NCBI GenBank assembly: GCA_015680685.1
Contig: MNCI01020942.1
Location: 104,350 to 168,349, forward strand
Origin: Gnetum montanum
Lineage: Eukaryota; Streptophyta; Gnetopsida; Gnetales; Gnetaceae
DNA: 64,000 bases
Direction: 5' to 3'
Shown here piece after piece: positions 21,403 through 32,335 of the stretch. The translations under genes were made by a program, and so were the position numbers. Positions within the stretch are counted from its first letter, which is position 1. Each line of letters starts with the position of its first letter. Under the pieces are notes generated by a model. It was not told the origin of the DNA and searched no databases. It saw nothing but the letters and a program-made list of their open reading frames with translations.

Positions 21403-24369
21403 GGCGAGTCATTGGCGTTCCTTCTCCACACGTTCACGTGTAAGCCTATCTGCTAGGCGTTCTCGTGTGTGGCATGGAGGTGGGACTGGTCTTGGAGCTT
21501 CGGGCTACCTTGGGATTCTTACCACGTATGGAGGCGGGCGAGGTTGTGGTTGGATAGTCAGATGTGGTTGAGTGGAAGGCTGGCCAGGTACCCTAATGAC
21601 GTAGGGGCTAGGTTTGCCTTGTGTTTGTGAGGTGGAGGCTTGGTAATCATTAGGATTTTCAGGTATCCTAATGACATATGGGGTTGGTTTCGGCGGAGGT
21701 TCAACCTCCGTCGTTGTGACTACTGGTGGTACTCAGACTATGAAAGGGGCAGGCCGAGTAGAAGGGGTTGATGCATTTGAGGGAATGACGGGAGGGACAC
21801 ACACCACGTATGGTTTGTCGCGTGTCATGGTGTTAGATGTGGGTACAGCTGAGGGTACTCGGACGATGTATGGCTACTGGAGGGCACATGGTTGTTGAGG
21901 CATGGGCGTGGACATAGCGGGGGGAATCTGAACTACGAATGGCCTATTAGGTGTTTCCTGTTTATATTGGGGATAGACAATGTTAATGTTAGGTGTATCA
22001 GAATCATCATCAAGGTAGATTGTATTGATGACGTACGATGCCTCTTTGGTGTTCAGGGGGTCTTTTTACACCCCCATAGCTTGATTCTATGGTTGGACCG
22101 GGTTGGCCTCATCAAAAGTGATTTGGCCTTCATCGATCATTCGCTAAATATCCTGCTTCAAGGTAAAACAGTAATCCGTACCGTGCCCATTTCATTGATG
22201 GTAGTCGCAAAAGTGATCCATTCTGAAGCCTTTGGGTATGGGAGGCTCATTCGGTGTTGCTAAGCTTGGGTTCTGAACGAGTTGATAGAACCGGTCATGT
22301 CTCTGGATGGTCGTGGGGGATAACTATTTATGTTTCATCAACCCAGCCTTTAGGAGTTGATCAAAGAGCTGGGAGGGCTTCATTGGCAAAGGCGTATATT
22401 GAGAGGGTTCTTTCCTCTCGAAGTTTCGTGTACGGTTCGTTGTGGGGTTTTGCGATGATGATGATTCCGGCACGGTTGTGGGAATTGGTTTATTGTAGTT
22501 AGTAGGGGCTACGGGAAGTTTATTTTGGTGTGTCATGTTTGCTTGTTGCATGCCTGCTATTGCTGCTATTGTTGTCTTAGCCTTGTCTTTATCTTTTTTA
22601 GTGTGTTGATTTTTGAAGGCTAAGTATGCAAGGTCGTGGCTATTTTGAGCCGCCTCTTCTATATTTTTGATTTGTACAAAAGCCTGATTAAGATTACGTG
22701 CGTTAAGGTAGTACAACTTAGATTTAAAGAAATCGTTAACAGCTCCCTTTAGAATTTTGAGCAAATATGTCTGGGAGATCGGCTCGTGCAACTCATTGAG
22801 AGCAGCGCTCCACCTCTGAATAAATTTCTGTATAGGTTCAAGCGGTGCTTGCTTGACCTATATGAGGTTGTCCAGTGTGGCCTCGAGTTTCAAGTTGTAC
22901 TTGAACCTGGTCACGAACTGGTGTAATAAGTCTTCCAAGGAGAAGATGGAATTCCTTGGCAGAGCCCGATACCAATCAAGTGCTGTCCCCGCGAGGGACA
23001 TGGGGAACACTCGGAGAATGGCATAGGGCCATGCCTGGAGTAGCACACATTCTAACCTAAATGTTATTAAGTGTGTGTTGGGGTCTATCTCCCTGTTGTA
23101 TTTGGTTAGTGTTGGTAAGGAGATGCCTTTGGGCAAGGTTAAGGGTGGGACAGAAGAGCTGATGGGGTCATCTTGGTAGAAGTCCACTACCTTCAACTCC
23201 CCATCGGCAGCTGTTTTGAGGCATTTTACCTCGTCAATTAATTCTTGCATCAATTTCTTGGCATCTGCCCAATCTTGGGCACTAGGTGACAAGGCAACTT
23301 TTGGTTGTGGTATATTGTACAGGTTAGACTGTTGGATGGTGAGTTGAAAGGCCGAAAGCTGCGTGGTCGGCGGTTGTGTTTGTGGAAGGTGAAAAACATG
23401 AGGTGCTAAGGATGATACATTAAATACGAGGGGTTGTTGCTGCTGCGGTTGTGGTCATTTTTGGGGAATGTTAATATGTGAAAATGTGAGAGATGGCACA
23501 TTGTGATGAGAGGGTTGGTGTGAAGGCACACCCATCGCTAGCCATTGCCCAGCCATGTTGTGTGGAGGGACCCCTTGTTGGGTTATAGCGGTCGAGGGGG
23601 CTGCGTGCGTTTGGATGTGAGGGATGTAGTGGATGGACGTGGAGGTTGGTATCACGTGTGGCATCCCTATCACTCACGGTGGGAATATTATTCCCATGTT
23701 ATCAAGAGGGGGTGGTGCTTGTGAGGACGAGCTTGCCGCTGCAGCGGGTATGATTGCGAGAGGGAAGGTGTTAGGTTGGGGGTCGCTCGAGGGAGGAATA
23801 TGCACTAGTGCTGATGTTTTTGGTGGTGGTGCTTGGACCTGGGTGAACTTGAGATGCTGGAGGAGCATAATTTCCCCTGTACTAGGATGAAAAATGGGGT
23901 TAACCTGTGCTTGCGGGCTTAGAGTGTGGTAAGAATCCTCTTGTTCAGATTGAGCAGCGAATTTGTCCTCTTCCTCCAGTTGGGGCTCTAGCTATGGCTG
24001 ATCCAATGAATGGCTCCTTTGCAGGAGGAGCCATGTGATGAGCTTCGAATACTGCTTCGAAATAGGGATTACGTCATACGAGGAAGGGATGAACTCGTGT
24101 CCCCCCCTGTAAAAGAGTTCGAATTGCCTCTTTACCTCTATTTCGGCTCGGTCTACAACCAGGCCAGCTTGTATCTTAATACATATGAAATTATACTGAT
24201 CCTGGGTTATAATGTTAGAGGCCGGGTCTCTCCCTTACAACCTTAGGGACTGACGGGGCCCCGCTGTGGGTTGTATTCCTGGGTGTTGCGCAACAGGCTG
24301 TTGGATAGCCATGGTGCCCACGACGTTGGTTACTTAAGCAGTTGCAGTGGTGGTGTTTATGGGATTCAT
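21403..24369 (-). pseudogene. gag: gag and peptide-repeat linker of element B, broken
   Basis: Starts at ATG 24369 (MNPINTTTATA), matching the start of A. The proline/glutamine-rich N-terminal part has frame breaks. The capsid core is well preserved at 23292-22858 (PKGISLPTLTKYNREIDP; FPMSLAGTALDWYRALPRNSIFSLEDLLHQF) and 22860-22324 (QRWSAALNELHEP to NIEEAAQ; lysine-rich KKDKDKAKTT). The zinc-knuckle-like motif (CDYHQ.NGHGTDYC) is at about 22225-22165. The linker (about 22050-21403) repeats PYVVRVP-like peptides at least eight times. Stops at 22858, 22321 and elsewhere prevent translation as one protein. Confidence 0.85.
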
Positions 24370-24904
24370 GATGACCTATTGAGGGTATGACACGGGGTAG
24401 AGGAGCAAAATTAGTGTACTTAGTATAACGTAAACTGAGTGGCAAAGTGCAGCGTATACGCTTCAACATTCAGCATATAACGTCAGTGTAGACAGCGTAT
24501 ACAGCGTAAGGAGTGCAACGTATACGCTAGGCAGCGTATACAGCTTCGAGGTGCAACGTAAAACAGGATAGAGTGTAAAACAGAGTACAACATAAAACAA
24601 GGCACAACGTAAAACAAGGCACAGCGTAAAACAAGGCACAACGTAAAACAGAGTATAGCATAAAACGAGGCGCAGCGTAAAACAAGACACAACGTAAAGA
24701 ATGCAGCATATGGTTTTCTGGTTAAGTTTTAACAGGGACAGCGTAAACACTGAACAACGTAGACGTTGGACAGTTTGTAGGCTAAGTTTTCAGACCTGGA
24801 TGCGTAGACGCTGGGAGGTTTTTAGTAGGAAGTGGCGTGTGGTTGGCGGCATATACGCTCAACAGTGTAAATGCTAGGAAGTTTGCGAGTAAGGTTTTTA
24901 GGAG
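24370..24904 (-). repeat. Leader of element B with GCGTATACGC and ACAACGTAAAAC units
   Basis: Between PBS and gag. The plus strand shows AGCGTATAC...CGTATACGC units and a near-regular run of about 20-base CAACGTAAAACAAGGCA repeats (about 24550-24695), an expansion not seen in A's leader. No coding content. Confidence 0.75.
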
Positions 24905-24924
24905 GCCGTCCTTCTAGCGCCAAT
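24905..24924 (-). other. Primer binding site of element B
   Basis: The minus strand reads TTGGCGCTAGAAGGACGGCC, four bases inside the 5' LTR. This is the least mutated version in the window and the reference for the family. The TTGGCGC start is typical of plant Ty3/gypsy PBSs; the tRNA is not assigned. Confidence 0.8.
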
Positions 24925-24928
24925 TTCT

Positions 24929-26150
24929 GTACTGTCCGAAATTGTCGGTCTTCGGCTGGAAGAAAATAGAGATCGTGGGATCACCAGACATGCACAGAAG
25001 ACCCTACCTTTGCCTGAGGGTGAGTTGAAATGCACGAAGGTAAAGTACCTTGGGTGGTCCACACACGGATCAGACAAGGATTTCCCCGAACGTATGCCAA
25101 AGTGCTATACGTTGGGTTATGCGTAAACGGCATAACGGGCGTAAACGAGAGCATAAACAGCATACCAGATGCGAACAAGGCGTAAATGTAAACGAGCATA
25201 AATAGAACACATGTAAGAAATTAGCATAAATTGTAAACAATGATATTACAGAATGAAAGTACAGTGCACCGGTCTAACGTAGTTATGATGGAACACAAGG
25301 CAGACGAAAAGCCCTGGTGGATGTAGGGATGACTCGGCTGGTTCGCACATAGGCGGAGCGTAGAGACTATGTGCCCAACGTACAAGACTGTCCAGCATAA
25401 AAGGGTTTTTAGCTCTGGTGCACAGCGTAAATGTTCTCTGATATGCTCTCTGATTTTTGCCAACCGACCCTAGTACAAGTGGAAAAGTGGGGTTTTTATA
25501 ACGGTTGTTAGGCTAGACTCGGGTTGGACAACACATGGATGTTGACCGGGTGCAAAAAGGGCGTAAAATTTACAAGTGTTCAACATATTACATCTGTTGA
25601 GCATATACGCTGAGCGTATACGCTGTACAGGTGGGCGTAGACTCTGGGCGTATACGCTAGATGTGTTAGGTGTAGATGCTGTGGACGCTGGGCGTATACG
25701 CCGAGTGTATACGCTGACAATGGCTGGGCGTATACACCGGGCTTATACACTGATGGTTGCTGACTTGCTTCAATCCTTGCTGTTTGGTGCTATTTTCATT
25801 CTATTTTTGGAGATTCCATGCCGGACGTAAACATTTGCCGTACCTGCCGAGCGTACATGTGAGATGTGTACGTTGAGCATGTACGTTGGACATATACGCT
25901 GGGTGTATACGCTGGGACTTGTGCATATAAGCTGGGCGTATACGCTGAGAATTTTAGCGTATATGCTAGGAATGTGCACTTGGGCATATACACTAGGCGT
26001 ATACGCTGGAACTGCATGCTTAGAAAAAATTAAGCCTCTGATCTCCGAAGTTTTCATGTTTGACACCAAATGGCGTGGTGGTCGCCTGTGGGCTTTGAGG
26101 ACCCGCTTCTTATTGGACAAGTACCAAGCTCAAAATTTTATGGTGTTTCA
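24929..26150 (-). repeat. 5' LTR of element B
   Basis: The plus strand begins TGTACTGTCCGAAATTG and ends TATGGTGTTTCA. Palindrome array at about 25600-26000; TATA region near 25490. It abuts A's protease on the right with a near-perfect target duplication. Confidence 0.93.
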
Positions 26151-26155
26151 ACAAA
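26151..26155. repeat. Target-site duplication of element B, right copy (ACAAA, one mismatch)
   Basis: Partner of 8458-8462 with one substitution. Confidence 0.78.
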
Positions 26156-26683
26156 CTTCGTAGTAATTGATGAAATGCCAAGATTCAACCTAATATCAAG
26201 AAGGCCCTGGTTAGCCCAGCTAAAAGCAGTTTCATCCCCTATACACCAAGAGATTTATTTGCCTTATGAAGGTGGTGAAATCATCATACATGGGGAGGCT
26301 GCTACACCCATCATTTCATCATACATAGACATGGACCAAGGCTCAGAGGTTAAGCTCAAAGAGCCTAGACAAAATGACATAAATGAATAGCAACTGGTAA
26401 GCAGTAATCCTTTAAACACAGAAGACAATCCACCCAAAACAGAGATCCCTGCGCCTGACATTGTACATACACCTCCTCACGTAGAAACAACAGCTGACAC
26501 AGAACTTATAGTAAACACTGAAGCATCTGAAAACATCGATACAGGGACCATTCCATCAGACATCCCTTGGGCTGAATTACCATTCAATGTGATCAGCGAA
26601 GGGGATGCTAAATACCGAATCATACCCGCTAACACATCGCCTAACGTGAAAATAAGAAAAATCAAAAAACTACTAAAATAATA
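26156..26683 (+). pseudogene. pro: Protease of element A, C-terminal part
   Basis: Continues the protease cut at 8462: FVVIDEMPRFNLISRRPWLAQLKAV (the ILGRPWL motif mutated to ISRRPWL), then PYEGGEIIIHGEAATP and the acidic tail ending KIRKIKKLLK before TAA at 26681. One in-frame TAG lies near 26388. The candidate splice donor CAACTG|GTAAGC is at 26396/26397. Confidence 0.85.
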
Positions 26684-26689
26684 ACAACA

Positions 26690-26960
26690 CAACCTATCTG
26701 AAATGATGCTAAACTACAATCTGTCCGAAATGATGCTAAACTACAACCTGTCTGAAATGACATTAAACTATCATGTCCGCAACGACATAAAACTAGCCAC
26801 TATCAGAAATGGTCAGTCAACTGAGAGATCCACCTGTGTCATTCAAAATGTCCCTTGTTTACGACTGGGGCCCGAAATGACCTTAAACTACGCATGTGGC
26901 CCGAAATGGCCTTAAACTAGTGTGAATCTAGCCCAGAATTGCCTTAAACCAGATCACACA
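26690..26960 (+). repeat. Tandem array 1 of element A
   Basis: About ten units of 27-33 bases, for example TGTCCGAAATGATGCTAAACTACAA and GGCCCGAAATGACCTTAAACTA, each containing TAAACTA/TAAACTAC. Same position as 19860-20165 in B. Confidence 0.85.
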
Positions 26961-27249
26961 CTAATACTTTGTTTTCCTCTTTCGTCTATCATTATACTCC
27001 AACTTATGATTACATCCATGCATTACTCTTAAGAAAATAAAACAAAAAAGCAACCAAAACATTTTACATTGTCGTGTCATGTTTGCGATTAAACTCAAAA
27101 TCAACAAAAAAAAAATGTTTTTCATACATGAAATGATGTACAAGTACAAGAGTTAACTGGTTTCATTCATCTCAATTTACAATTCCCGTATAAATTTGAG
27201 TCAAAGTAGTTTCACAACAAAACGAAATGATAAAAACACTAAAACAAAA

Positions 27250-30200
27250 CTAAGTGTCCAGAATGGGAGGATCGTCTCCTTTAGATCCACTGGCATCAGG
27301 GGCCCCCACTCCACTGGAGCCAGCCTCTTGGACATCATCATCGCCTTGATCCTGAAAATACAAAAGGAGACACTCAACGTAAGAACAAGGGAAAGGCAAA
27401 ATTTCAAACATTATTTAGCAAATCAATTTCATAATAGAAAAATGCTTACTGTAGGGGATCCCCTTAAGCCAAATTCCAGCCAATGAAGGATTTCCTCTTC
27501 TGAGACATTGGTCCAGTCGGTCCCATCAAGGCCTAGATCAGCATCTACCAGGGCCTTCCCCTTGTCAACCGCTAACCAGGTAGGATGCTTTAAAGGGAAT
27601 TCGCCTATAGATACCTCCCCAGAAGCATTTGTAATCACCCTTGTAGGCGATTCCATCTCAATAGTTGTGTTTTGAGCAAAGGTATCAGAAGCATAGCATA
27701 GACCCAATCCCTCCACAAACATTTCAAGTTGACATTTTTCAATGGACACTTCCTTTAATGATTTCTTGTAATGATGTTTGTGATTCTTTTCATCCTGACC
27801 CCACTTGCATACCTTGGAAGCGAAAGCTTTCCAATCTTGACATTTGAGGTTTAGGAGATCTATTTGGGCCTTACGTTCCGCTAGTCTCTAGGTCAGGGAC
27901 GCGTGACGATTGAGCAGATTCCAATACCTAGTATACGTGACCTCGGAGGTCCGCCAAGAGCGATCACCACTTAGTTTGGCGGAGGCGAACTCATACCGAG
28001 CCTTAAGATCGTCACACTCAACTGACAACTTAGAGACTTACTTTTCCTTTTCTTGAATCTGTAGCCACAACTATTCGACAAAATGCTTACAGGTCCACAG
28101 TGACTTGGCGTTGTGAACAAGAACTTCTACTACTTCCTCATAAATAGGTCTTGGCACCTGCTCAACTTCTGGGGATAACGTGGGAAAACTCTCTATGCTA
28201 ATTGTCTCAGAAGGATCCCACCTCAGTTTGGCACCTATGCACATGAAGAGAACAAATGCTAAAACAACAAAAATAGGGTGTGAAACTCTAAAGCTGCAAA
28301 CAATTTGAAACATTTATACCTATTTCAGGGTGGGCTTCCTGAATTCGCTCCACAACTTTCTCAGTGATGCCAGCCACCAAATCCATTTTACTTGGCATCT
28401 CTATCCAAGTAAATGGCCCACGAGTACGAGATGGACTAACCTCTGCGGTCCTTTCAGAGGGAATCGTTTTCATGGGTACGTCCAGCCACATCGTCCTGGT
28501 TTTGTTGCCTTCGTTTGGAAGAAATGAAAACAGAAAAGTAAAATACCATGGAAACGACAACTAATGAAGCAATATAAAATAAAAAAAGAAAACATACTGT
28601 GCTTCTTGTCACCCTCTGGGGGATCGCCTAAGAAAGCTGCTAAACATTTGATCGACACCACCTTGTTCATCTAACAACTCAGTTTCTGTGATGTCTTCCT
28701 TCAACTCTTCCGTTCCTCCTCCCTGATCTTTCTCCACATTTTCCTCCTCAGTTTTTTGATCCGTGTTAGTCTCCTCCTCTTCAGTAATAGTCTCTAATGC
28801 CTACTTCCTCACTTCTCGAGTCAAGTCTGAAGGTTTCAATGGCGTGTAAGCAATCAAAGTAAAAATTATGAACAAAACTAAAACAATAAAGCAATAAGTG
28901 CACTAAGTCTACTTACCTTGGACAAGCATCTTGAATCATATGCGCTTCACTCGTGGCTTGTTCACATTCGACGCTTCCTCGGTTGAGTGTTCGCACTTGG
29001 TTAGGTTTGAATTGCCCTTGCCAATAGTCTCTTTGATAACCCGTCCTGGCTCTTTTTGCAGTGTAAGGCACGTCATCTGGCTCCAATCCCAAACTGTCAC
29101 GTGTGTGGATTGAGATACTAGACGACCCCCCTGTTGTGATAGACATGGACTCATCAATGCCCTCAGGAGCATCTTGGGACTCAACAACTTCAAACAAGTG
29201 GTTGATCCACGGGCGGGATAGTTGACCCTGATCCCGTAGAACATACTTGTTGTCTGCGTGAACTACCAGAAACTTGGCTAAGCGGCAAAGGTAACCTGCA
29301 AAGAAGGCAAAGGTGAAGTGGGACTAAACCTCGACATTCGAGCGCAATCGCACTATCTCCTTATGTAGGCCCAACAACAAAAATTGGGCCTAATTATAGC
29401 GCATTCCGGTTTCTAGGACAGTTCGCATGATATGTACAGCTTCGACCCCAAGACTCCACACTTGGGAAAGGGATTTGGGGAATACCCGCATCCTAAATAG
29501 GGGATATAGTTCATTCACCTCCTCAACTTTTGATTTCCTCTACATTGAGAATCCCTTGGCACCCTTGGCCACACCCTTCCAGTCCTCTAGTTCACGAACC
29601 GTTTGGAGCTCTTTATGAGCCCTGTCTAAAACTACAGTTATACCATCCGCCAGTATACCAAATAAGTTCGAAAAGAATTCAGGCAACAAATGGAAAACTA
29701 TCTTAAAACCCTTTATCCGGGTGATGTAGTAAGTGATAGACTCATTGAAGGAATCCATGATCCTGATCATTTCTGCTATTGACACATCAGGGCTCGGGGT
29801 CGTGAAGAGCTCCATAAGGCCAGCGTCGTCTAAGCAACGAACGATGGACGACGGGGCATGAGTGCATAACCATTTTTAGGCCTTATTAACCTCCCCGAAC
29901 TTCATTGACAGCGTAGTCTCAGTTCATCCTGTTATGACAGGGTGCCCACCAGGAGGTACATCAACTGCAAATACAATTCAAAATCATCATATCAGTATAA
30001 CCCCCAACAATCGAACAAACACGTCAGCACACCTAGAAAATATTCTCATTTACCTTCAGTCGTGGACTTAGATGTGCTACCTAAGTCAGATTCATTAGGA
30101 AAAATTGGTCCCTTAGGTGACCAATCTCCATGCAATCATCCATGAGCTGTGCATTGAGCGAGCACTCTAGAGAATATTTTGTGAACATGTATAATCTCAT

Positions 30201-31715
30201 TCTTGGTTTGAGCTAATACAGCTCCACGAAGGATGGGACCCGTCATAAAGGCCTCTAGAGCGGTACGAGCTAGAGTGAGCCCATCATCCTCAACGCATGT
30301 TCCATTTGTGTTAACTATAGGCCTATAAACGAATAGATGTTAAAATAGAAGCAAATGCCAAACGACGGAAAGAAACAACAAGCTTAAATGATTCTACCTA
30401 TCCACCTGGTACACGGTACTAGGAAGGTTTTGGAACAACGTGTGCGTGTGTGTAGCTAAAAATAGAGTTTTGTTTAGATAATCGTGCCCTCGCGGTAATT
30501 GGGCCCACACGTGCGTTAATGGGCAAGTGGATTTTGGCCCACCAGAGGGGCCACCCTCATCAATGTCTTCCATGAAGACTGCGACACCCTCCACAGCTCC
30601 TGGAAACATTGCCTCAAGCACGCTCCGCGCCACCAATTCACTTAGGTGCAACCAGATAACCACTTCGAAATTGTCCAGCATGAAGGCCAGGAATTCGCAC
30701 GGACCTTCTCTGAACCAGACCTTGTTGTTGTCAATAGTTAGATCTGGGGTAGGTTCATCAGCCTTAATAGGGCCAAACCATGTTAGTATCCCAACTAGTT
30801 CAACAATGAGGAGAAAAGGCCTAGTGTCCCTGCAAGCAATCAAAATGCCATCATAAATCAGCCATGCATCAAAATGACACGAAAAATAGAAGTTCTCATT
30901 GTAGGCCGACACTTAGAAAAAATTGCTAACCGTTTACGCTTGGCGTATATGCTGCCTAACCCAACGTATACGCTATCAAGAACTATTTACGCTTGGCGTA
31001 TATGCTACCAAGCCCGGTGTATACGCTAACAAAAAACTGTTCCACACTTAGCGTATATGCAGTAAAAATCATCAGCGTATACGCCGTGTAAACAGTCCAC
31101 GCTGAACAGTGTAAATAGTCTACGCTATACGCCGTACAAACAGTTTACGCTGAATCCTGTGCAAATAAGTTTACACCAAAAATAGTTTACATGAAAACAA
31201 GTCTACGTTGTACCTCAGTCGAAAAGAATTAACTATTCACGCTCAGCGTATACGCTGTAATAGCCTTCAGCATGTACGCTGTGTAAACAGTATACGTTGA
31301 ACACTATAAACGACCTACAAATAGTCAGCATATACGCTGATAAAATCATCTACGCTTCATGCTAGAAAAATTGTTTACACTGTCCACTGATAAAAAAAAT
31401 TACGATATGACAGTCTACACTATCGGGACTCTCTACGCTATGAACTTACGCTCGGTGTATACGCCGAAATCCTTTATACTAACTCTCTACGCTCGGCATA
31501 TACACTGAAGCCCTCTATGAGACTGTCTATGCTACGAAACATGCACAAATGAAAATAACTAACAGAGGTAGGATCAAAGCCTACCTATGTGACAATCCAG
31601 GCCATGATGGAATCCTCGGCCTGGGCAAGCACTGCAACATGGCCTCGCTCTCCTTTGCGAAGGTCAAGTCAGGACCCTTCCTCCCCTGGCCTTCCACTTC
31701 CTTGCCTTTGCCCAT
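27250..31715 (-). pseudogene. Gene X of element A: antisense multi-exon passenger gene, best-preserved N-terminus
   Basis: Minus-strand exons: 31715-31585, 30911-30398, 30322-30054, 29964-28917, 28826-28598, about 28517-28320, 28234-27450, 27351-27250 (TAG). Most have clean splice sites: GATAG|GTAGAA, TTTATAG|GCC, GAAG|GTAAATG, TTGCAG|TTGATG, CCAAG|GTAAGT, CTTCAG|ACTTG, AATAG|GTATAA, TTTTCAG|GATC. The exon 6 acceptor has lost its AG. Exon 2 keeps the full FCP1-like stretch (RPFLLIVELVGILTWFG; WFREGPCEFLAFMLDNFEVVIW; MEDIDEGG) including RGHDYLN where B has a stop. Again the catalytic aspartates are missing. Exon 4 holds the FHLLPEFFSNLFGI region and QDAPEGIDESMSI. Stops and small frame slips occur in exons 4, 5 and 7. 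Not expected to be functional now. Confidence 0.8.
30925..31545 (-). repeat. Palindrome-rich intron 1 of gene X (element A)
   Basis: Dense runs of TTTACGCTTGGCGTATATGCT, AGCGTATACGCCGTGTAAACAGT and similar. Homologous in position to 15361-15910 (B) and 40560-41110 (C). Confidence 0.75.
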
Positions 31716-31975
31716 CTCGGTGTCCTCTACGCTGTGATCAACAGTTTACACTGAGGGTTGAAACTGTTTACACCTATGCTGAGCCTCTATGCCAGAGTCT
31801 GAGTCTCTACGCCGATGGTGGAACCTCTACGCTTTGTGTTTACGCTGAGGTTTAGACGCCTACGCTTATGCCAGGGTTTAGCGAATTACGCTTACGCTAG
31901 GTTGTCTACGCTCAAGATTTACGCTTGCGATTACGCTCACAAAGCAATGTAATAACAAATGATGCCCCCACCCCC

Positions 31976-31984
31976 TTTATATAG
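31976..31984 (-). promoter_or_regulatory. TATA box of gene X (element A)
   Basis: The minus strand reads GTGCTATATAAAGGGGGTGGGGG, about 265 bases before the exon 1 ATG at 31715. Spacing matches copy B (267 bases). Confidence 0.7.
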
Positions 31985-32154
31985 CACTCAACTGCTGCCA
32001 CTGCCACCACCTCCTGGTTTGCCTCTTTTTGCCTTTGTTTAATTATTTTAATTAAAATTTGTTTAAAAAAATAATAAAAAATTATGTATTTAATGTAAAA
32101 CAAAAATTATTACATCCCAGTTTCCCTGTGAACCCAATTTCACATGTTCACGCC

Positions 32155-32335
32155 GAACATTCCAGCGCAATCCATGATGGCCCGGTATGGCCTTAAATTG
32201 CCATGACGGCCCGGTATGGCCTTAAATTGCCATGTTGGCCCAGTAAGGCCTTAAACTGCCACATACAAACCCCCATGGCCTAGTAAGGCCTTAAACTGCC
32301 ACCTGCGGTCTGGTAAGGCCTTAAACTGCCATGCA
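32155..32335 (+). repeat. Tandem array 2 of element A
   Basis: Five to six units of about 30-33 bases with consensus GGCCCGGTATGGCCTTAAACTGCCAT, ending immediately before the RT frame. Variants carry GTAAGGCCTTAAACTGCCA. Confidence 0.88.

Larger units (their letters stand above)
8463..26150 (-). mobile_element. Element B: innermost, most complete Tat-like Ty3/gypsy retrotransposon (17.7 kb)
   Basis: Minus-strand element, its two LTRs (8463-9655 and 24929-26150) pointing the same way, with a clear PBS (24905-24924) and a polypurine tract (9658-9668). It has all modules of the family, including the antisense gene X (15179-19603, plus strand). Its protease ORF is still open; gag, RT and integrase contain stops. 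A hand count over the first 400 bases gives roughly 8% LTR difference, less than for A, consistent with B being inserted later. Confidence 0.94.

Noticed and set aside
21137-21571. Plus-strand frames of 75-144 codons across 20800-22500
   Set aside because: They lie opposite B's protease, linker and gag, which have clear family motifs.
24463-24750. Cysteine/leucine-rich open frames (CFTLRLVLCYT repeats)
   Set aside because: Low-complexity translation of the ACAACGTAAAAC tandem units in B's leader.
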